From RYN-230 sp963720645 (GTDB taxonomy: Bacteria; Actinomycetota; Actinomycetes; Streptosporangiales; Streptosporangiaceae), in assembly GCA_963720645.1 (NCBI GenBank), contig CAVRFX010000022.1:372001-436000 (forward strand): a DNA stretch of 64,000 bases, written 5' to 3'. The notes beneath the pieces were generated by a model, which saw nothing but the letters and a program-made list of their open reading frames with translations, did not search any database and had not been told where the DNA came from. Of the stretch, positions 37,425-46,393 are shown piece after piece. The translations under genes were made by a program, and so were the position numbers. Each line of letters starts with the position of its first letter. The first letter of the stretch is position 1.

Positions 37425-38994
37425 TCACAGCGAGTCCGGGTCAAGCACGAGCACGGGAGTGGCCCTGGAGAGCGTTTCCTTGCGGAAGAAGGCGGGGGCG
37501 GTGACGCGCATGAAGGTAAAGCCGATCACTCCGGCCAGCTGCGGCCAGCGCGGCGATGATGAAGACACCGCCGATCTGCCAGTGCAGGACTGGCACCGTC
37601 CACGTCGTGTAGCTGTTGGACGCGACCCAGTCGCTCTGCAGGCTGTAGAAGCCAGCCGCGTACATGATCAGGCCGCCCAGCCCAGGCAGGATGCCGCGCA
37701 TCCACAGATTCCAGGCGCTGCTGGTCAGCGTGGCCCGGTAGTACCAGACACAGGAGAACGCGGTCAGCCCGTAGTAGAACGCGATGTACAGGCCAATCGC
37801 GGTGACCGCGTCAGCGATCGGGTTGCCGCCGGAGAGGTAGTTCAGCGGGATGTACAGGAGGATCGAGATCGCGCCCATCACGAGGGTGGACACCGTCGGG
37901 GTCAGGTACCTGGGGTGGATCTTGGCGAAGGACTCGGGCAGCGCCCCGTAGGCGGCCATCGACAGCGTCGTGCGTGCGGTCGGCAAGATCGTCGTCTGGG
38001 TCGAGGCGGCGGCCGAGCTGAGCACCATGAGGATCAGCAGCCGGGACAAGACCGTGCCGAGCCCGGAGCTGCCGAAGATCGCGCCCCCGGTTACCGAGAG
38101 CACGTCGAACTGGTGCGCCGGATTCGTCAGCCCGACGCCCTTGCCGCCGATGCCGGCGAACGCCTGCACGGAGACGATCACGATCACGTACGTGACGAGC
38201 AGCAGGACCGTCGAGATGATCGCCGCCCGGCCCGGCGTCCGGGACTTGTTCGCGGTCTCCTCATTCACCGACAAGGCGGTGTCCCAGCCCCAGTAGATGA
38301 ACAGCATCAAGATGATCCCGGACACAAAGGCCGAGACGGGCAGGTGCGACGGCGACAGCCAGCTGAAGCTCGGGTGCAGGGACCCGGCCGGCGGGTGACT
38401 GCCCAGCACCCGGACCAGCGCCGTGACCGACATGACCAGCAGCAAGATGATCTCGATGGACAGCAGCACCTTCTGGAAGTTGGCCGAGACCTCGATGCCG
38501 CGGTAGCAGATGTAGGTCATCGCGACGATCCACAACATGCCGACCAGCAGAACCCAGCCGCTGGAGGCGTTGCCGCCGATCGAGCTGTTCGGTCCCTGGA
38601 AGAGGAAGAACAGGTACTGCCCGGCCACCTGGGCCAGGCTGGCCATGACCAGGACGTCGGCCGCCACGACGCCCCAGCCGCCGGCCCAGCCGGTTTTCGG
38701 CCCGAACGCCCGGGCCGCCCAGATGAACGTGGTCCCGCAGTCAGGATCGGCCTTGTTCAGCTCGCTGAAGCCAATCGAGCACAGCAGCATCGGCACGAAC
38801 GCCAGCACGGCGACGAGCGGGGACTTCAGCCCGACGGCCGCCACCACGAAGAACAGCGTCGCGGCCAGGCTGTAGGCGGGGGCGGTTGAGGCCACGCCCA
38901 TGACCACGCTGGATACCAGGCCAAGAGCGCCTGTCTTGAGACCCTTATCCCTAGGCTCCTGCACTGGCCGCAGGCCAGGTCTAAAGATGGCCAT
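37425..38994 (-). CDS. APC-family amino acid permease, one frame break near the C-terminus
   Basis: About 522 residues and 12 predicted transmembrane helices. N-terminal GALGLVSSVVMGVASTAPAY is typical of the actinobacterial APC group. Others are ADPDCGTTFIWAARAFGP and the helix-6/7 region GWDTALSVNEETANKSRTPG. In the written frame the end is AGRSDRLYLHARH to 37441. One base earlier, near 37535-37548, switches to VIGFTFMRVTAPAFFRKETL, ending in VLVLDPDSL and stop at 37425-37427, which fits the family's basic C-tail. An inner-membrane amino acid or amine importer; substrate unknown. Confidence 0.85.
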
Positions 38995-39420
38995 GGCCTA
39001 CCCCCCCATCGTGCTGTGATTCCGCTTAGTCGCGCTCCGGACACGCAAGCGCAGGACGACTCAGGCTACTTCGGACCGCTGCAGAAGGGACGGCAATCCG
39101 GACATTGCTGACCAGAACGGCACCGCTCCCAGCGGCACCGGCCGGCTGCGCACTGTCGCGGCCGGCCCCCGGCCCACCTGCGCCGCCTGCAGCGCCCGCA
39201 TGTCCTGCCTTGTGCATAACCCACGCACGCAGCAGAACACGACGCCCATCCTGATCTGCCGCTCTGCCGCGATCCCGGTGGGTATCGGATCGCCCATCCG
39301 CTGGACAGCGGCACGGCAGGCGTGAGGCTCAGGCTGCGCGCGGCGACAAGATGCGCCCCGGCAAGGTCGTGCTTCAGGTCAAACTGATATCGGCGCTTCC
39401 CGCAGACAGGAGATCCATCG
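38995..39420. other. 426-bp intergenic region between divergent genes
   Basis: Separates the permease start and the quinone oxidoreductase start. A plus-strand reading with CAACSARMSC is Cys-rich but lacks start, length and similarity. Presumed promoters only. Confidence 0.45.
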
Positions 39421-40399
39421 ATGCAACGCGTCCTGTGCAGGCGCTTCGGTAGTCCCGACATGCTCGAGCTGATCGACGAGCCCACTCCCGAAGTGGGACC
39501 GAACGACCTCCTGATCGAGGTGGAGACCGCCGCAGTGTCCTTCGTTGACGGCCTGATCGTCAACGGGAAATACCAAATCCGGCCCGAACTTCCCTTCACC
39601 CCGGGGTCGGTATTCTCCGGGCGTGTCGTCGAGCGGGGGGCTGAGGTCGGCACGCCGGCGATCGGTGCCCCGGTTGCGTGTATCGACATGGACTTCGGCT
39701 GCTATACCTCACACGCCGTGCGCCCGGCGGCCGCGGTAGTCCCCGTTCCCGATGGTGTCGGTCTCGCGGTGGCCGCCAGCGCAGCCGAGAACTACTCGAC
39801 ATTGATCTTCGCTGTCACCAAGCGGGTCACGATCGAACCCGGCGAGAACGTCGTCGTTCTCGGCGCCGGCGGGAGTATCGGGCTGGCCGCCGTTGAACGT
39901 CGCTCACGGCCGCGGCGCACGGGTCGTGGCCGTCGCGTCCACTGAGGAGAAGAGGGCCGCTGCGCTGGCCGCGGGATCCGACGTTGCCATCGGCTACGAC
40001 AGCCTCAAGGACGCCATCCGGTCCGCGACTGATGGCGGCGCGGATGTCGTCATCGATCCGGTCGGTGGCCCGCCGACCGAGTCCGCCCTGCGCGCACTCA
40101 ACGCGGGCGGGCGGCTCTGCGTGCTCGGGTTCGCCTCCGGCGAGATCCCGCGACTGCCCATGAATGTCGTCCTGCTGCGCAACCGCAGCATCATCGGTGT
40201 CAACTGGGGGGACTGGTCGCGCGGAGGCGGAGGCCCCACCGCCAGTCGTGATCTGTTCGCCGACGTCCTGGCTCAGATCAGCCAGGGCGAGATACACCCG
40301 CCCGCGCCGCAATCCGTGCCCCTGGCCGAGGCCGGGCGGCTTCTCAAGAGATTCGGCGAACGCAGGGTGTCAGGGAAGTACGTCCTGAACCCCCGATGA
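39421..40399 (+). CDS. NADPH:quinone oxidoreductase-like MDR protein, one frame break
   Basis: About 325 residues. The N-terminal GroES-like domain (SPDMLELIDEPTPEVGPND, FTPGSVFSGRVVERGAEVG) is followed by the Rossmann motif VVVLGAGGSIGLAAV. At about 39893 the frame changes: one extra base in GTTGAACG, after which VAHGRGARVVAVAS, DGGADVVIDPVGG, and the C-terminal RLLKRFGERRVSGKYVL continue. It lacks the zinc ligands of alcohol dehydrogenases, so it belongs to the quinone oxidoreductase or enoyl-reductase type. It is probably functional if the indel is an error. Confidence 0.8.
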
Positions 40400-40440
40400 C
40401 GGTTGTGATGAATCCTTCTTCTGAACGGAGTGGAGCGATA

Positions 40441-40510
40441 ATGCGGCAAGAGGCGCACGGGCGCCTCGCCGTGATTCGCATCGAGCGAGCCGACAAATGC
40501 AAAGCCATCG
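40441..40510 (+). pseudogene. Enoyl-CoA hydratase (crotonase) N-terminal remnant
   Basis: ATG 40441 with an upstream GGAG reads MRQEAHGRLAVIRIERADKC, matching the first strand of crotonase-family proteins (xGRxAVIRIxRPDKxNA). Homology stops after about 25 codons at the junction with the LacI remnant. Confidence 0.45.
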
Positions 40511-40539
40511 GCCAGGCAGTCGGTGGCGGCAGGAGGGTG

Positions 40540-40690
40540 ATGGGCACTTGGCGAGAGCGTCAGTCACGCCGTCGAGAAAATCGCCGTAGAAGGGGTTGCG
40601 GATGTTGTCGAGCAGCAAGCCGATCGTGAAGCTCCTGCCGCGCATGCTGCGGGCGGCGGCGTGTGGCCGGTACCCCAGATCGGCCATTGA
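40540..40690 (-). pseudogene. LacI-family regulator remnant
   Basis: Minus-strand reading from 40687: MADLGYRPHAAARSMRGRSF, then IGLLLDNIRNPFYGDFLDG and VTDALA. This is the hinge helix and first beta strand of LacI-type repressors. The helix-turn-helix before it and the sugar-binding domain after it are missing. Confidence 0.7.
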
Positions 40691-40925
40691 CGAGGAACTG
40701 CCTGATGGCCGCCTCGCCGGCCAGGTAGCGCACCGCGCGGGCAAGGAAGGCCCGGTTGGCGGGCACCGAGAAGACGATGTCCGGGTAGGCGGCGATCGCC
40801 TGCTCGGCGGCCGCCCGGTCGGCGGCAAAGTTGTCTTTACCGCCCAGCTAGTAGTCATACACCCGCGCGATATGCGCCACGCCCGTGTCAAAGGACGCGC
40901 TCCGCGCCGCTGACGGAAACGTCAT
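40690..40925 (-). pseudogene. SAM-dependent methyltransferase (DUF574) 5' remnant with in-frame stop
   Basis: Minus strand from ATG 40925: FDTGVAHIARVYDY, then TAG in place of the conserved Trp, then LGGKDNFAADRAAAEQAI, VPANRAFLARAVRYLAGEA and IRQFL. This is the N-terminus of the actinobacterial DUF574 methyltransferase family. It is cut at about 40690, where it runs directly into the LacI remnant. Confidence 0.75.
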
Positions 40926-41121
40926 CCGGCCCTCCGCCAGCTCCTTCGCTGCCCACCTTGCCCCCTGCGCGCCTTCCTCGCGGAGCACCGACCAAGAGCC
41001 ACGCGCACGGGACCCCGCCATGGACCACATCGTGTGCGACGAGCCTACGCCGCGCCGCAGCGGGCCACCCCCGCCGCTGCCGCGCAAGCCGCCATATCTC
41101 CCCCGGGGAAGGCATTCCTGG

Positions 41122-42330
41122 TCAGACGCTTACGGGCAGGCCGCGTAGCAGCACCGATCGGGGCCGGTGCAAGGCGGTCACATCGATTTCAAGATCACCA
41201 TCCACGACGAGAAGATCGGCGTCGTAGCCAGGAGCGAGCCGGCCCTTGCGTGCGCTGACCCCGCATGCCTGTGCCGCACCTGAGGTCGCCGTGGCCACAG
41301 CCTCGGTGACGCTTAGTCCCGCGGTTACCAGCTCACATACGGCATGCGGGAGCACGCCGTGCCGCTTAGCTGGCCCGATGCCGGAGTCAACCCCGGACAC
41401 CAGACGCACCCCAGCCCGGTGCAGCCGGCCCACGAATTCCCACCGGGCCTGCAGCATTTGCTCAGCCGTCACTCCCATCCGGGCCATCATCGCCTTTACC
41501 GCGGGCGGCGGGGCCTTCATCAGCTGCGCGTCGACGCCGATGGTGGGACAGACCGCGATACGGCTGCGCGCCAGGGTCGCGACCGTCTCCTCACTGACCT
41601 GCCCGAATCCGCGGTCGGTCACACAGGAGCAATGCTCGATGCCATCGACTCCGACCGCGACCGCCTGCTCTACGGCAGGTGTTCCATGCGCATGCGCAGT
41701 CACCGGCACACCGGCTGCGTGAGCCCGGTCAACGATCAGCTGAAGCTCACCGGTGGTGAACTGAGTACGCATCACATCAGTGCCAGGAGTGTTGACACCG
41801 CCAGAGGCCATCACCTTGATGATGTCCGCGCCGCGCTCCACCCGTTCTGCCACCGCACCGATGATCTCGCGGGTCCCCGAAACCTGACCGCCCATGTAGT
41901 GACAATGGCCGCTCCTGCTCGTCACGGGTGGCCCGGAGGCGACGATCGCCGGCTCGGTCGCGGGGATGGACTGCTGCCGGTCCCGGCGGTCAAGGACGCA
42001 AAATCGCCGGTCCCCCAGGTCCCGGACGGTAGTCACACCCGCCAGGAGCTGATCGCGCAACGCCCGGGAGATGACCTCCTCGATTTCCCCGGCCGAGTAG
42101 CCCGCCACCCGGTCCAGGGCCGAGTCTCCGCTGTCGGCGACCAGGTGAGCGTGCGCGTCGATCAAGCCCGGCAGCAGCGTCCCTTCATGGCCGGTCACCA
42201 GGCAGTCCCCGGGAACCTGGAACCCGTAGGACTCAACACCGATGATCAAGCCGTCCTCAACCAAGACGGTCGCACCGGCGCTCAGAAATGAGCCGCCGTC
42301 GTAGGCGTGGCGAGCGCGGATCGCACGCAT
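41122..42330 (-). CDS. Amidohydrolase (imidazolonepropionase/prolidase-like, Met-Xaa type)
   Basis: 402 residues from ATG 42330 (GGACGGG upstream). Metal-dependent TIM-barrel amidohydrolase: LLPGLIDAHAHL (first His pair), the SGHCHYMGG loop, IIKVMASGGV (Lys), VTAHAHGTPAVEQAV (His), GIEHCSCV, and VSGVDSGIG (Asp). C-terminal KGRLAPGYDADLLVVDGD completes the small beta domain. Relatives hydrolyse cyclic amides, dipeptides or xenobiotic lactams. It is last in the minus-strand series with RraA and a zinc dehydrogenase, suggesting one degradative pathway. Substrate unknown. Confidence 0.88.
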   Translation of the reverse strand: MRAIRARHAYDGGSFLSAGATVLVEDGLIIGVESYGFQVPGDCLVTGHEGTLLPGLIDAHAHLVADSGDSALDRVAGYSAGEIEEVISRALRDQLLAGVTTVRDLGDRRFCVLDRRDRQQSIPATEPAIVASGPPVTSRSGHCHYMGGQVSGTREIIGAVAERVERGADIIKVMASGGVNTPGTDVMRTQFTTGELQLIVDRAHAAGVPVTAHAHGTPAVEQAVAVGVDGIEHCSCVTDRGFGQVSEETVATLARSRIAVCPTIGVDAQLMKAPPPAVKAMMARMGVTAEQMLQARWEFVGRLHRAGVRLVSGVDSGIGPAKRHGVLPHAVCELVTAGLSVTEAVATATSGAAQACGVSARKGRLAPGYDADLLVVDGDLEIDVTALHRPRSVLLRGLPVSV

Positions 42331-42490
42331 GCAGCCCGTCCTACATGACGGCCGCTGGCCCGGCAAGCCTCTCGAACCGGCCACACAAAAATGCACCCGC
42401 GTGGTGTAGCTCTACCTGTGCGGGCCGACCGCACCGACTGGCTTGCCCACACCGAAAGGCTGCCACGGTGACTCCCTCCCGCTGTCACGC

Positions 42491-43165
42491 TCACAGGACG
42501 CCGAAGCGGTCATATGCGTCGCGCAGGGTGCTCCCCTGGGCAAGCGCGTCACGCAGCCCGTTCTCCTTCTCCGCCTTCTGCGCCGCACGCTGCACAACCT
42601 CCGGCGCAAGCCCGGCGGGCACGACCACGACGCCGTCAACGTCGGCGACCACAAGATCACCGGGCTGGACAAGCAGGCCGCCAACGACCGCGGGCTGCCG
42701 CCACGCGGTCACTGCGGTCCTGCGCTGACAGTCCAGCGGCAATCCGCCGCGGCACCATACTGGGTAACCCATGCCCATGATGCGGCGCTGGTCACGGCAG
42801 TAGCCGTCGATCACGGTGCCGCGGGCGCCGCGGGCGCGGGCCGCGGTCGAGAACAGCTCGCCCCAGCAAGCCGCACGGGCCGAGCCGCCCGCCGCCACCA
42901 GCACGACCTCCCCAGGCGCGAGGTCATCGAGTGCGGCGATCTCGCCGGTGTACGGCTCGGCGGGGATCTCCCCGGCTTCGGCGACGAGAAAGGGGTTGGC
43001 CCAGCCCGCGACGACCACGCCGGCCGCGCCGCCTAGTAGCCGGATCGCCGGGTCGAGGGTGTGGTCGCGGTGCCCCAGGCCGTCGAGAATGTCCGACACG
43101 ACCGCCGCATACAGCCCCGCCGCGGCCAGGTCGGGCCGGGCCACGCCCTGGCGATCCGTGGTCAT
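42491..43165 (-). CDS. RraA-family protein (HMG/CHA aldolase-like)
   Basis: 224 residues. RraA/4-hydroxy-4-methyl-2-oxoglutarate aldolase fold: SDILDGLGHRDHTL near the N-terminus, GTVIDGYCRDQRRI (metal/substrate Arg-Asp region), and VQPGDLVVADVDGVVVVPA. Its start overlaps the stop of the zinc dehydrogenase gene (ATGA). Such proteins are usually class II pyruvate aldolases in aromatic acid breakdown rather than RNase E inhibitors. In this context an aldolase or decarboxylase role is favoured. Confidence 0.88.
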   Translation of the reverse strand: MTTDRQGVARPDLAAAGLYAAVVSDILDGLGHRDHTLDPAIRLLGGAAGVVVAGWANPFLVAEAGEIPAEPYTGEIAALDDLAPGEVVLVAAGGSARAACWGELFSTAARARGARGTVIDGYCRDQRRIMGMGYPVWCRGGLPLDCQRRTAVTAWRQPAVVGGLLVQPGDLVVADVDGVVVVPAGLAPEVVQRAAQKAEKENGLRDALAQGSTLRDAYDRFGVL

Positions 43166-44205
43166 CGGGTGCCTCCTGGCCGAACGAGGATCTTCAAGTG
43201 TTTCTCCGGTTCGTCCCTGAGCAGCTCAAAGCCGCCGCTTACCGCCGCGGTGATCGGGATGCGGTCGGTGACCAGCGGCGCGGCTTGCACGACGCCCCTG
43301 CCCATGAGCCCGAGCGCGATGCGGAAGTCGGTGTCCCAAGCATGCGAAAGCGAGCCGATGATCGACTTCTCCGCGCCGACGAGGTCCATGGGCAGCACGC
43401 TGACCGGCCTGGTGCCCAGGCCGAGCAGGACCGCGCGGCCGCCTGAACGCAGGGCCCCGACCGCGGTTGCTACGGCGTGCGGACGGCCGGCACTCTCCAC
43501 GGCGACGTCGGCCTGGAGGGCCGCCGCGTCATCCGGCGGCACGGCATGGTCGGCACCCAGGCGGCAGGCCAGGCTCCGCCGGCCTGCGAGCGGCTCGACG
43601 ACCGCGATGCTGCCTGCCCCAAACGCACGCGCTGCCTGCACTGCCATCAGCCCAACCGCGCCCGCGCCCACCACCGCGACCTGCTCGCCGGGCGAGAGCA
43701 TGCCGCGGCGCAAAGCCCGCACCGCGACCGCGAGGGTTTCCACCAGCGGCGCCTCGTCGTCGGCCACCGTGTCAGGTAGCGGGAGGCACATCCGGGCCGG
43801 TGCGTTGCACAGCTCCGCAAGGCCGCCGTCGCCGTGCAGGCCAAGCCCGCCAAGCTGCGGGCAGCGGGTGACCTCGCCGCGCCGGCACCAATGGCATGTG
43901 CCGCAGAAGACGATCGTGTCGACCGCGACCCGCTGGCCCGTTTGGGGTTCGGCGACGCCGTCGCCAACCGCCACAACGCGACCGGCGAACTCGTGGCCAA
44001 GAATGATTGGCGCGCGGGTCCCGGTGATCGGGTGCGGCGCGTCGACCGGAATGAACCCCGGGCCGCTCAGCCACTCCTCGACGTCGGTGCCGCAGATACC
44101 GCACCAGCCCACCCGCAGCTGCACCTCACCTGGCCTGGGCGGCGGAGGCGGCGGCACCTCGTTGACCCGGACCGCGCCTCTGGCATGCCAGCGGACCGCA
44201 AGCAT
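43162..44205 (-). CDS. Zinc-dependent alcohol/polyol dehydrogenase (MDR family)
   Basis: 347 residues. Catalytic-zinc region CGICGTDVEEW, GHEFAGRVVAVGDGV; structural-zinc Cys cluster FCGTCHWCRRGEVTRC; Rossmann motif VAVVGAGAVGLMAVQAA. Similar to threonine, sorbitol or butanediol dehydrogenases. It is co-transcribed with RraA (overlap) and probably with the truncated upstream ORF, 30 bp before it. It oxidises a secondary alcohol with NAD(P). Substrate not determinable. Confidence 0.9.
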   Translation of the reverse strand: MLAVRWHARGAVRVNEVPPPPPPRPGEVQLRVGWCGICGTDVEEWLSGPGFIPVDAPHPITGTRAPIILGHEFAGRVVAVGDGVAEPQTGQRVAVDTIVFCGTCHWCRRGEVTRCPQLGGLGLHGDGGLAELCNAPARMCLPLPDTVADDEAPLVETLAVAVRALRRGMLSPGEQVAVVGAGAVGLMAVQAARAFGAGSIAVVEPLAGRRSLACRLGADHAVPPDDAAALQADVAVESAGRPHAVATAVGALRSGGRAVLLGLGTRPVSVLPMDLVGAEKSIIGSLSHAWDTDFRIALGLMGRGVVQAAPLVTDRIPITAAVSGGFELLRDEPEKHLKILVRPGGTR

Positions 44206-44235
44206 GTCACGCCCCCCAGCGATCTTCGTTGCCGG

Positions 44236-44499
44236 TCACAGGTCGGCGCCAGGCCTCGCCATGCGCTCGGTCTCAGCACCGATCTGCAACATGATCCCGG
44301 TTCCCTGGCTGATGCGGTGCACAGAAACGTTGTGTTCCGCGGCCGCCTCGACCACGGCCGCAAACGCCTCTGGCCCCTCAACCGAGGGAATCTCCGCCCG
44401 GTACTGCCCGCCACCGGGAAAACGCCGGGCCGACGCCGACCGGCCGTGAGCATCCCGCGGCGGCAGGCTCGGCGAGGCGAGAAACGCTGGCGTGTCCAT
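44236..44499 (-). pseudogene. Truncated U32-peptidase-like / conserved hypothetical protein
   Basis: 87 residues from ATG 44499. The segment IPSVEGPEAFAAVVEAAAEH, VSVHRISQGTGIML resembles the N-terminus of a larger conserved protein, of U32-peptidase type, found beside amidohydrolase genes. It stops after ERMARPGADL, where full-length relatives continue, and the zinc dehydrogenase starts 30 bp later. Probably a deletion remnant. Confidence 0.45.
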
Positions 44500-44694
44500 C
44501 GGCTTCCTCCGGCTGGCCCGCGCAGACGCCCACGGCGCCGGCAATTCATCAGCCGAAACTAACCGCTCCACTCCGCGCAGGCAACGCTGGCATCGGATAA
44601 ACGCGGCCCGCACGGCACGCCCACACCAGCGATGACATCATCGAACACAGCCGTGAGCCTGGCCTCGCGATCCCGGATAAGGAGGCAGGATCAG

Positions 44695-44890
44695 CCGATC
44701 CGGTACCCGATGTCTATCAGCAGCCTGCGGGCCTGCTGAGCGGTCCAGGCCCTGCCCGGGGGGCGGTCACCCTGAGGATGTCCACCCGTCAGGTCGCCAC
44801 CTCCATGACGAACAGCACATACGGGGCACCCAAGGAAACCCATGCCGGTCCTGCCCGCCCGGGCTCAGCCTGTTCGGGTTCCGGCGGGTC
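44695..44890 (-). pseudogene. Integrase-core (rve, IS3/IS481-like) transposase remnant
   Basis: Minus-strand reading gives APYVLFVMEVAT, an in-frame TGA, RVDILRVTA, and after a frame change PGRAWTAQQARRLLIDIGYR. This corresponds to the YVLFVMEV...VHxLGVTAxP...WTxQQARNLLMDLG stretch of rve-type transposases. Less than a fifth of the gene is left. The rest of 44500-45026 holds nothing recognisable. Confidence 0.6.
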
Positions 44891-45026
44891 GAGGCTGAGC
44901 TCGACGCTAGGCCCAGGTGACACGGCCAGTGAGCGTTTTCATCCTGGTCGCGGAGGAGGTGGGGACTGAGGCTGGCCGGTGGCGCATCGTGCCGGCCCGC
45001 TGCCGCCTGGCCCTTATGCAGCAAGA

Positions 45027-45812
45027 TCAGCTTCGGTCAGTTGCCGCCAGCCCGGCCATGATGGCCCGGGCTACCGGTGAAGGATCGCTGCCATCGAGCG
45101 TGAACCCGTCGCGGAGGTGCACGGCGGGCTGGGCGATCATCCGTGGCCCTGTTCCCCGGTGCGGCCAGGTCGCGGTGTGGACCAAGAACGGATGGCACAA
45201 GAAGACATCCCCCGGCCGCCCGGTCGCGTGTGTCACCGGCCGGCACAGGACTGAGGGCCGCCAGAACTGGCCATCCGCGCTGGTGCCCGCCTCACCATAT
45301 GGCGCGAGGAACTCCGGGACATACAGGTGCGAGCCGCAGACCAGCCGGGTCGGCGCGTCGTCTGGGCCGACGTCGGTGAACAGCAGCAGGGCCAGCAGCC
45401 CGCGCGCCCGGGAGCGGATGCTGGCCCAGTGCCCGCCGGGCCCGTCGTAGCTGCCCTCGATGTGATACCCGCAGTCCGCCCGGTCCTCCGACGGGAATCT
45501 GACCGCTACCGCGCCGCCGGCATTCACCGGTGGTGTCCACCGGCCCGGGCCGATCAGCTCGTCATAGGCGGCAGTCAGGGCAGGGGAGGTAGCTGCGGCA
45601 GTGAACGGCCCGCCGCCCAGGCTGTCGATATGCGCGAGCGGCGGCCAGGTAGCGCAATCGTCCTCGCGGGCGCCCCGCTCGCGCAGCGCTCCCCAGATCA
45701 TCTCCCGGCACGCCGATGCCGTGGCCGCATCGAAAGCACCCCGCAGGGCCACGTAGCCATCACGAACGAAGCCGTCTATGTCAAGGCTCACCGGCCCATT
45801 GTGAGCCGACAA
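45027..45812 (-). CDS. Phytanoyl-CoA dioxygenase (PhyH) family Fe(II)/2-oxoglutarate oxygenase
   Basis: 261 residues with a double-stranded beta-helix core. Metal ligands appear as YHIEGSY (H117, E119; the usual motif is HxD), the distal His in LVHTATW (H212), and Arg224 in GTGPRM for 2-oxoglutarate. It would hydroxylate a small molecule. It stands alone between remnants and the IS cluster. A 3' fragment of a related gene lies at 60724-60855. Replacement of Asp by Glu in HxD is tolerated in some family members. Confidence 0.82.
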   Translation of the reverse strand: MSAHNGPVSLDIDGFVRDGYVALRGAFDAATASACREMIWGALRERGAREDDCATWPPLAHIDSLGGGPFTAAATSPALTAAYDELIGPGRWTPPVNAGGAVAVRFPSEDRADCGYHIEGSYDGPGGHWASIRSRARGLLALLLFTDVGPDDAPTRLVCGSHLYVPEFLAPYGEAGTSADGQFWRPSVLCRPVTHATGRPGDVFLCHPFLVHTATWPHRGTGPRMIAQPAVHLRDGFTLDGSDPSPVARAIMAGLAATDRS

Positions 45813-45932
45813 TCACCGCAGGTCACCCGAATTGCCACCGGGAGATCGCCCCGGGCATTGAGCCTTCGCCCTGATCTTGGGGGCATCTGGCGGATGGACT
45901 GATCCGGCGCGGCGTGCCGGCTTGAGACGCAG

Positions 45933-45992
45933 CGAAGCCCCCGGTAGATGACGCGATCGACCAAGATCCGCATCTGCCACCGAGGGGCTTCG
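45933..45992 (+). promoter_or_regulatory. Hairpin sequestering the IS5-type transposase ribosome-binding site
   Basis: CGAAGCCCC (45933-45941) pairs exactly with GGGGCTTCG (45984-45992), and the stem continues inward (CGGT/ACCG, AGATG/CATCT with small bulges). The 3' arm contains the GAGGGG RBS immediately before ATG 45993. Such a fold would block translation from read-through transcripts, as described for IS10-type elements. Confidence 0.5.
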
Positions 45993-46316
45993 ATGCTGTT
46001 CTACCCTGCCGCGCTGCCGCCGTCTCGCCAGACCCTCACCTATGTCCCGGGGTCATCCGCCGCCACCGGGCACAAATCGGTTCACCCTGGCGCAAGCTGA
46101 CCTGCGGGCAGCAGGCCCTGCTCGTGCTGGCCTGCCTGCGCAAGGGCGAGACGTTCGCCGAACCAGCCGCCGGGTTCGGCATCGGCACCGCCACCGCGTG
46201 GCGGTATGTCACCGAGACCGTGGGCCTGCTGGCCGCCCGCTCCCCGAAGCTGCGCAAGGTGCTGGCCAGGGCCAAGAAAGCTGGGCATGCCTACGTAGTC
46301 CTGGACGGCACGCTAA
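45993..46316 (+). pseudogene. IS5-family transposase, 5' half, interrupted by IS110
   Basis: From ATG 45993: LFYPAALPPSRQTLTYVPG, a frame break at about 46058 (one missing G in a G-run), then LRKGETFAEPAAGFGIGTAT, AWRYVTETVGLL, AKKAGHAYVVLDGTL. Here the reading is cut by the IS110 insertion. The second half resumes at about 47984 with IPVDRVATDRPFYSG. Confidence 0.75.
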
Positions 46317-46393
46317 CCGGAAAATGGCCACCGCTATGTGGTGCGCGGTAGCACCCGGCGGAGCGTCAGCGGAGCCGGGTGGGGTGGGTCTCG

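Noticed and set aside
37459..38889. 476-codon plus-strand ORF opposite the APC permease
   Set aside because: His/Arg/Gln-rich shadow typical of antisense to membrane helices.
39066..39297. Cys-rich reading resembling a WhiB or zinc protein
   Set aside because: No start, wrong Cys spacing, and no similarity on either strand.
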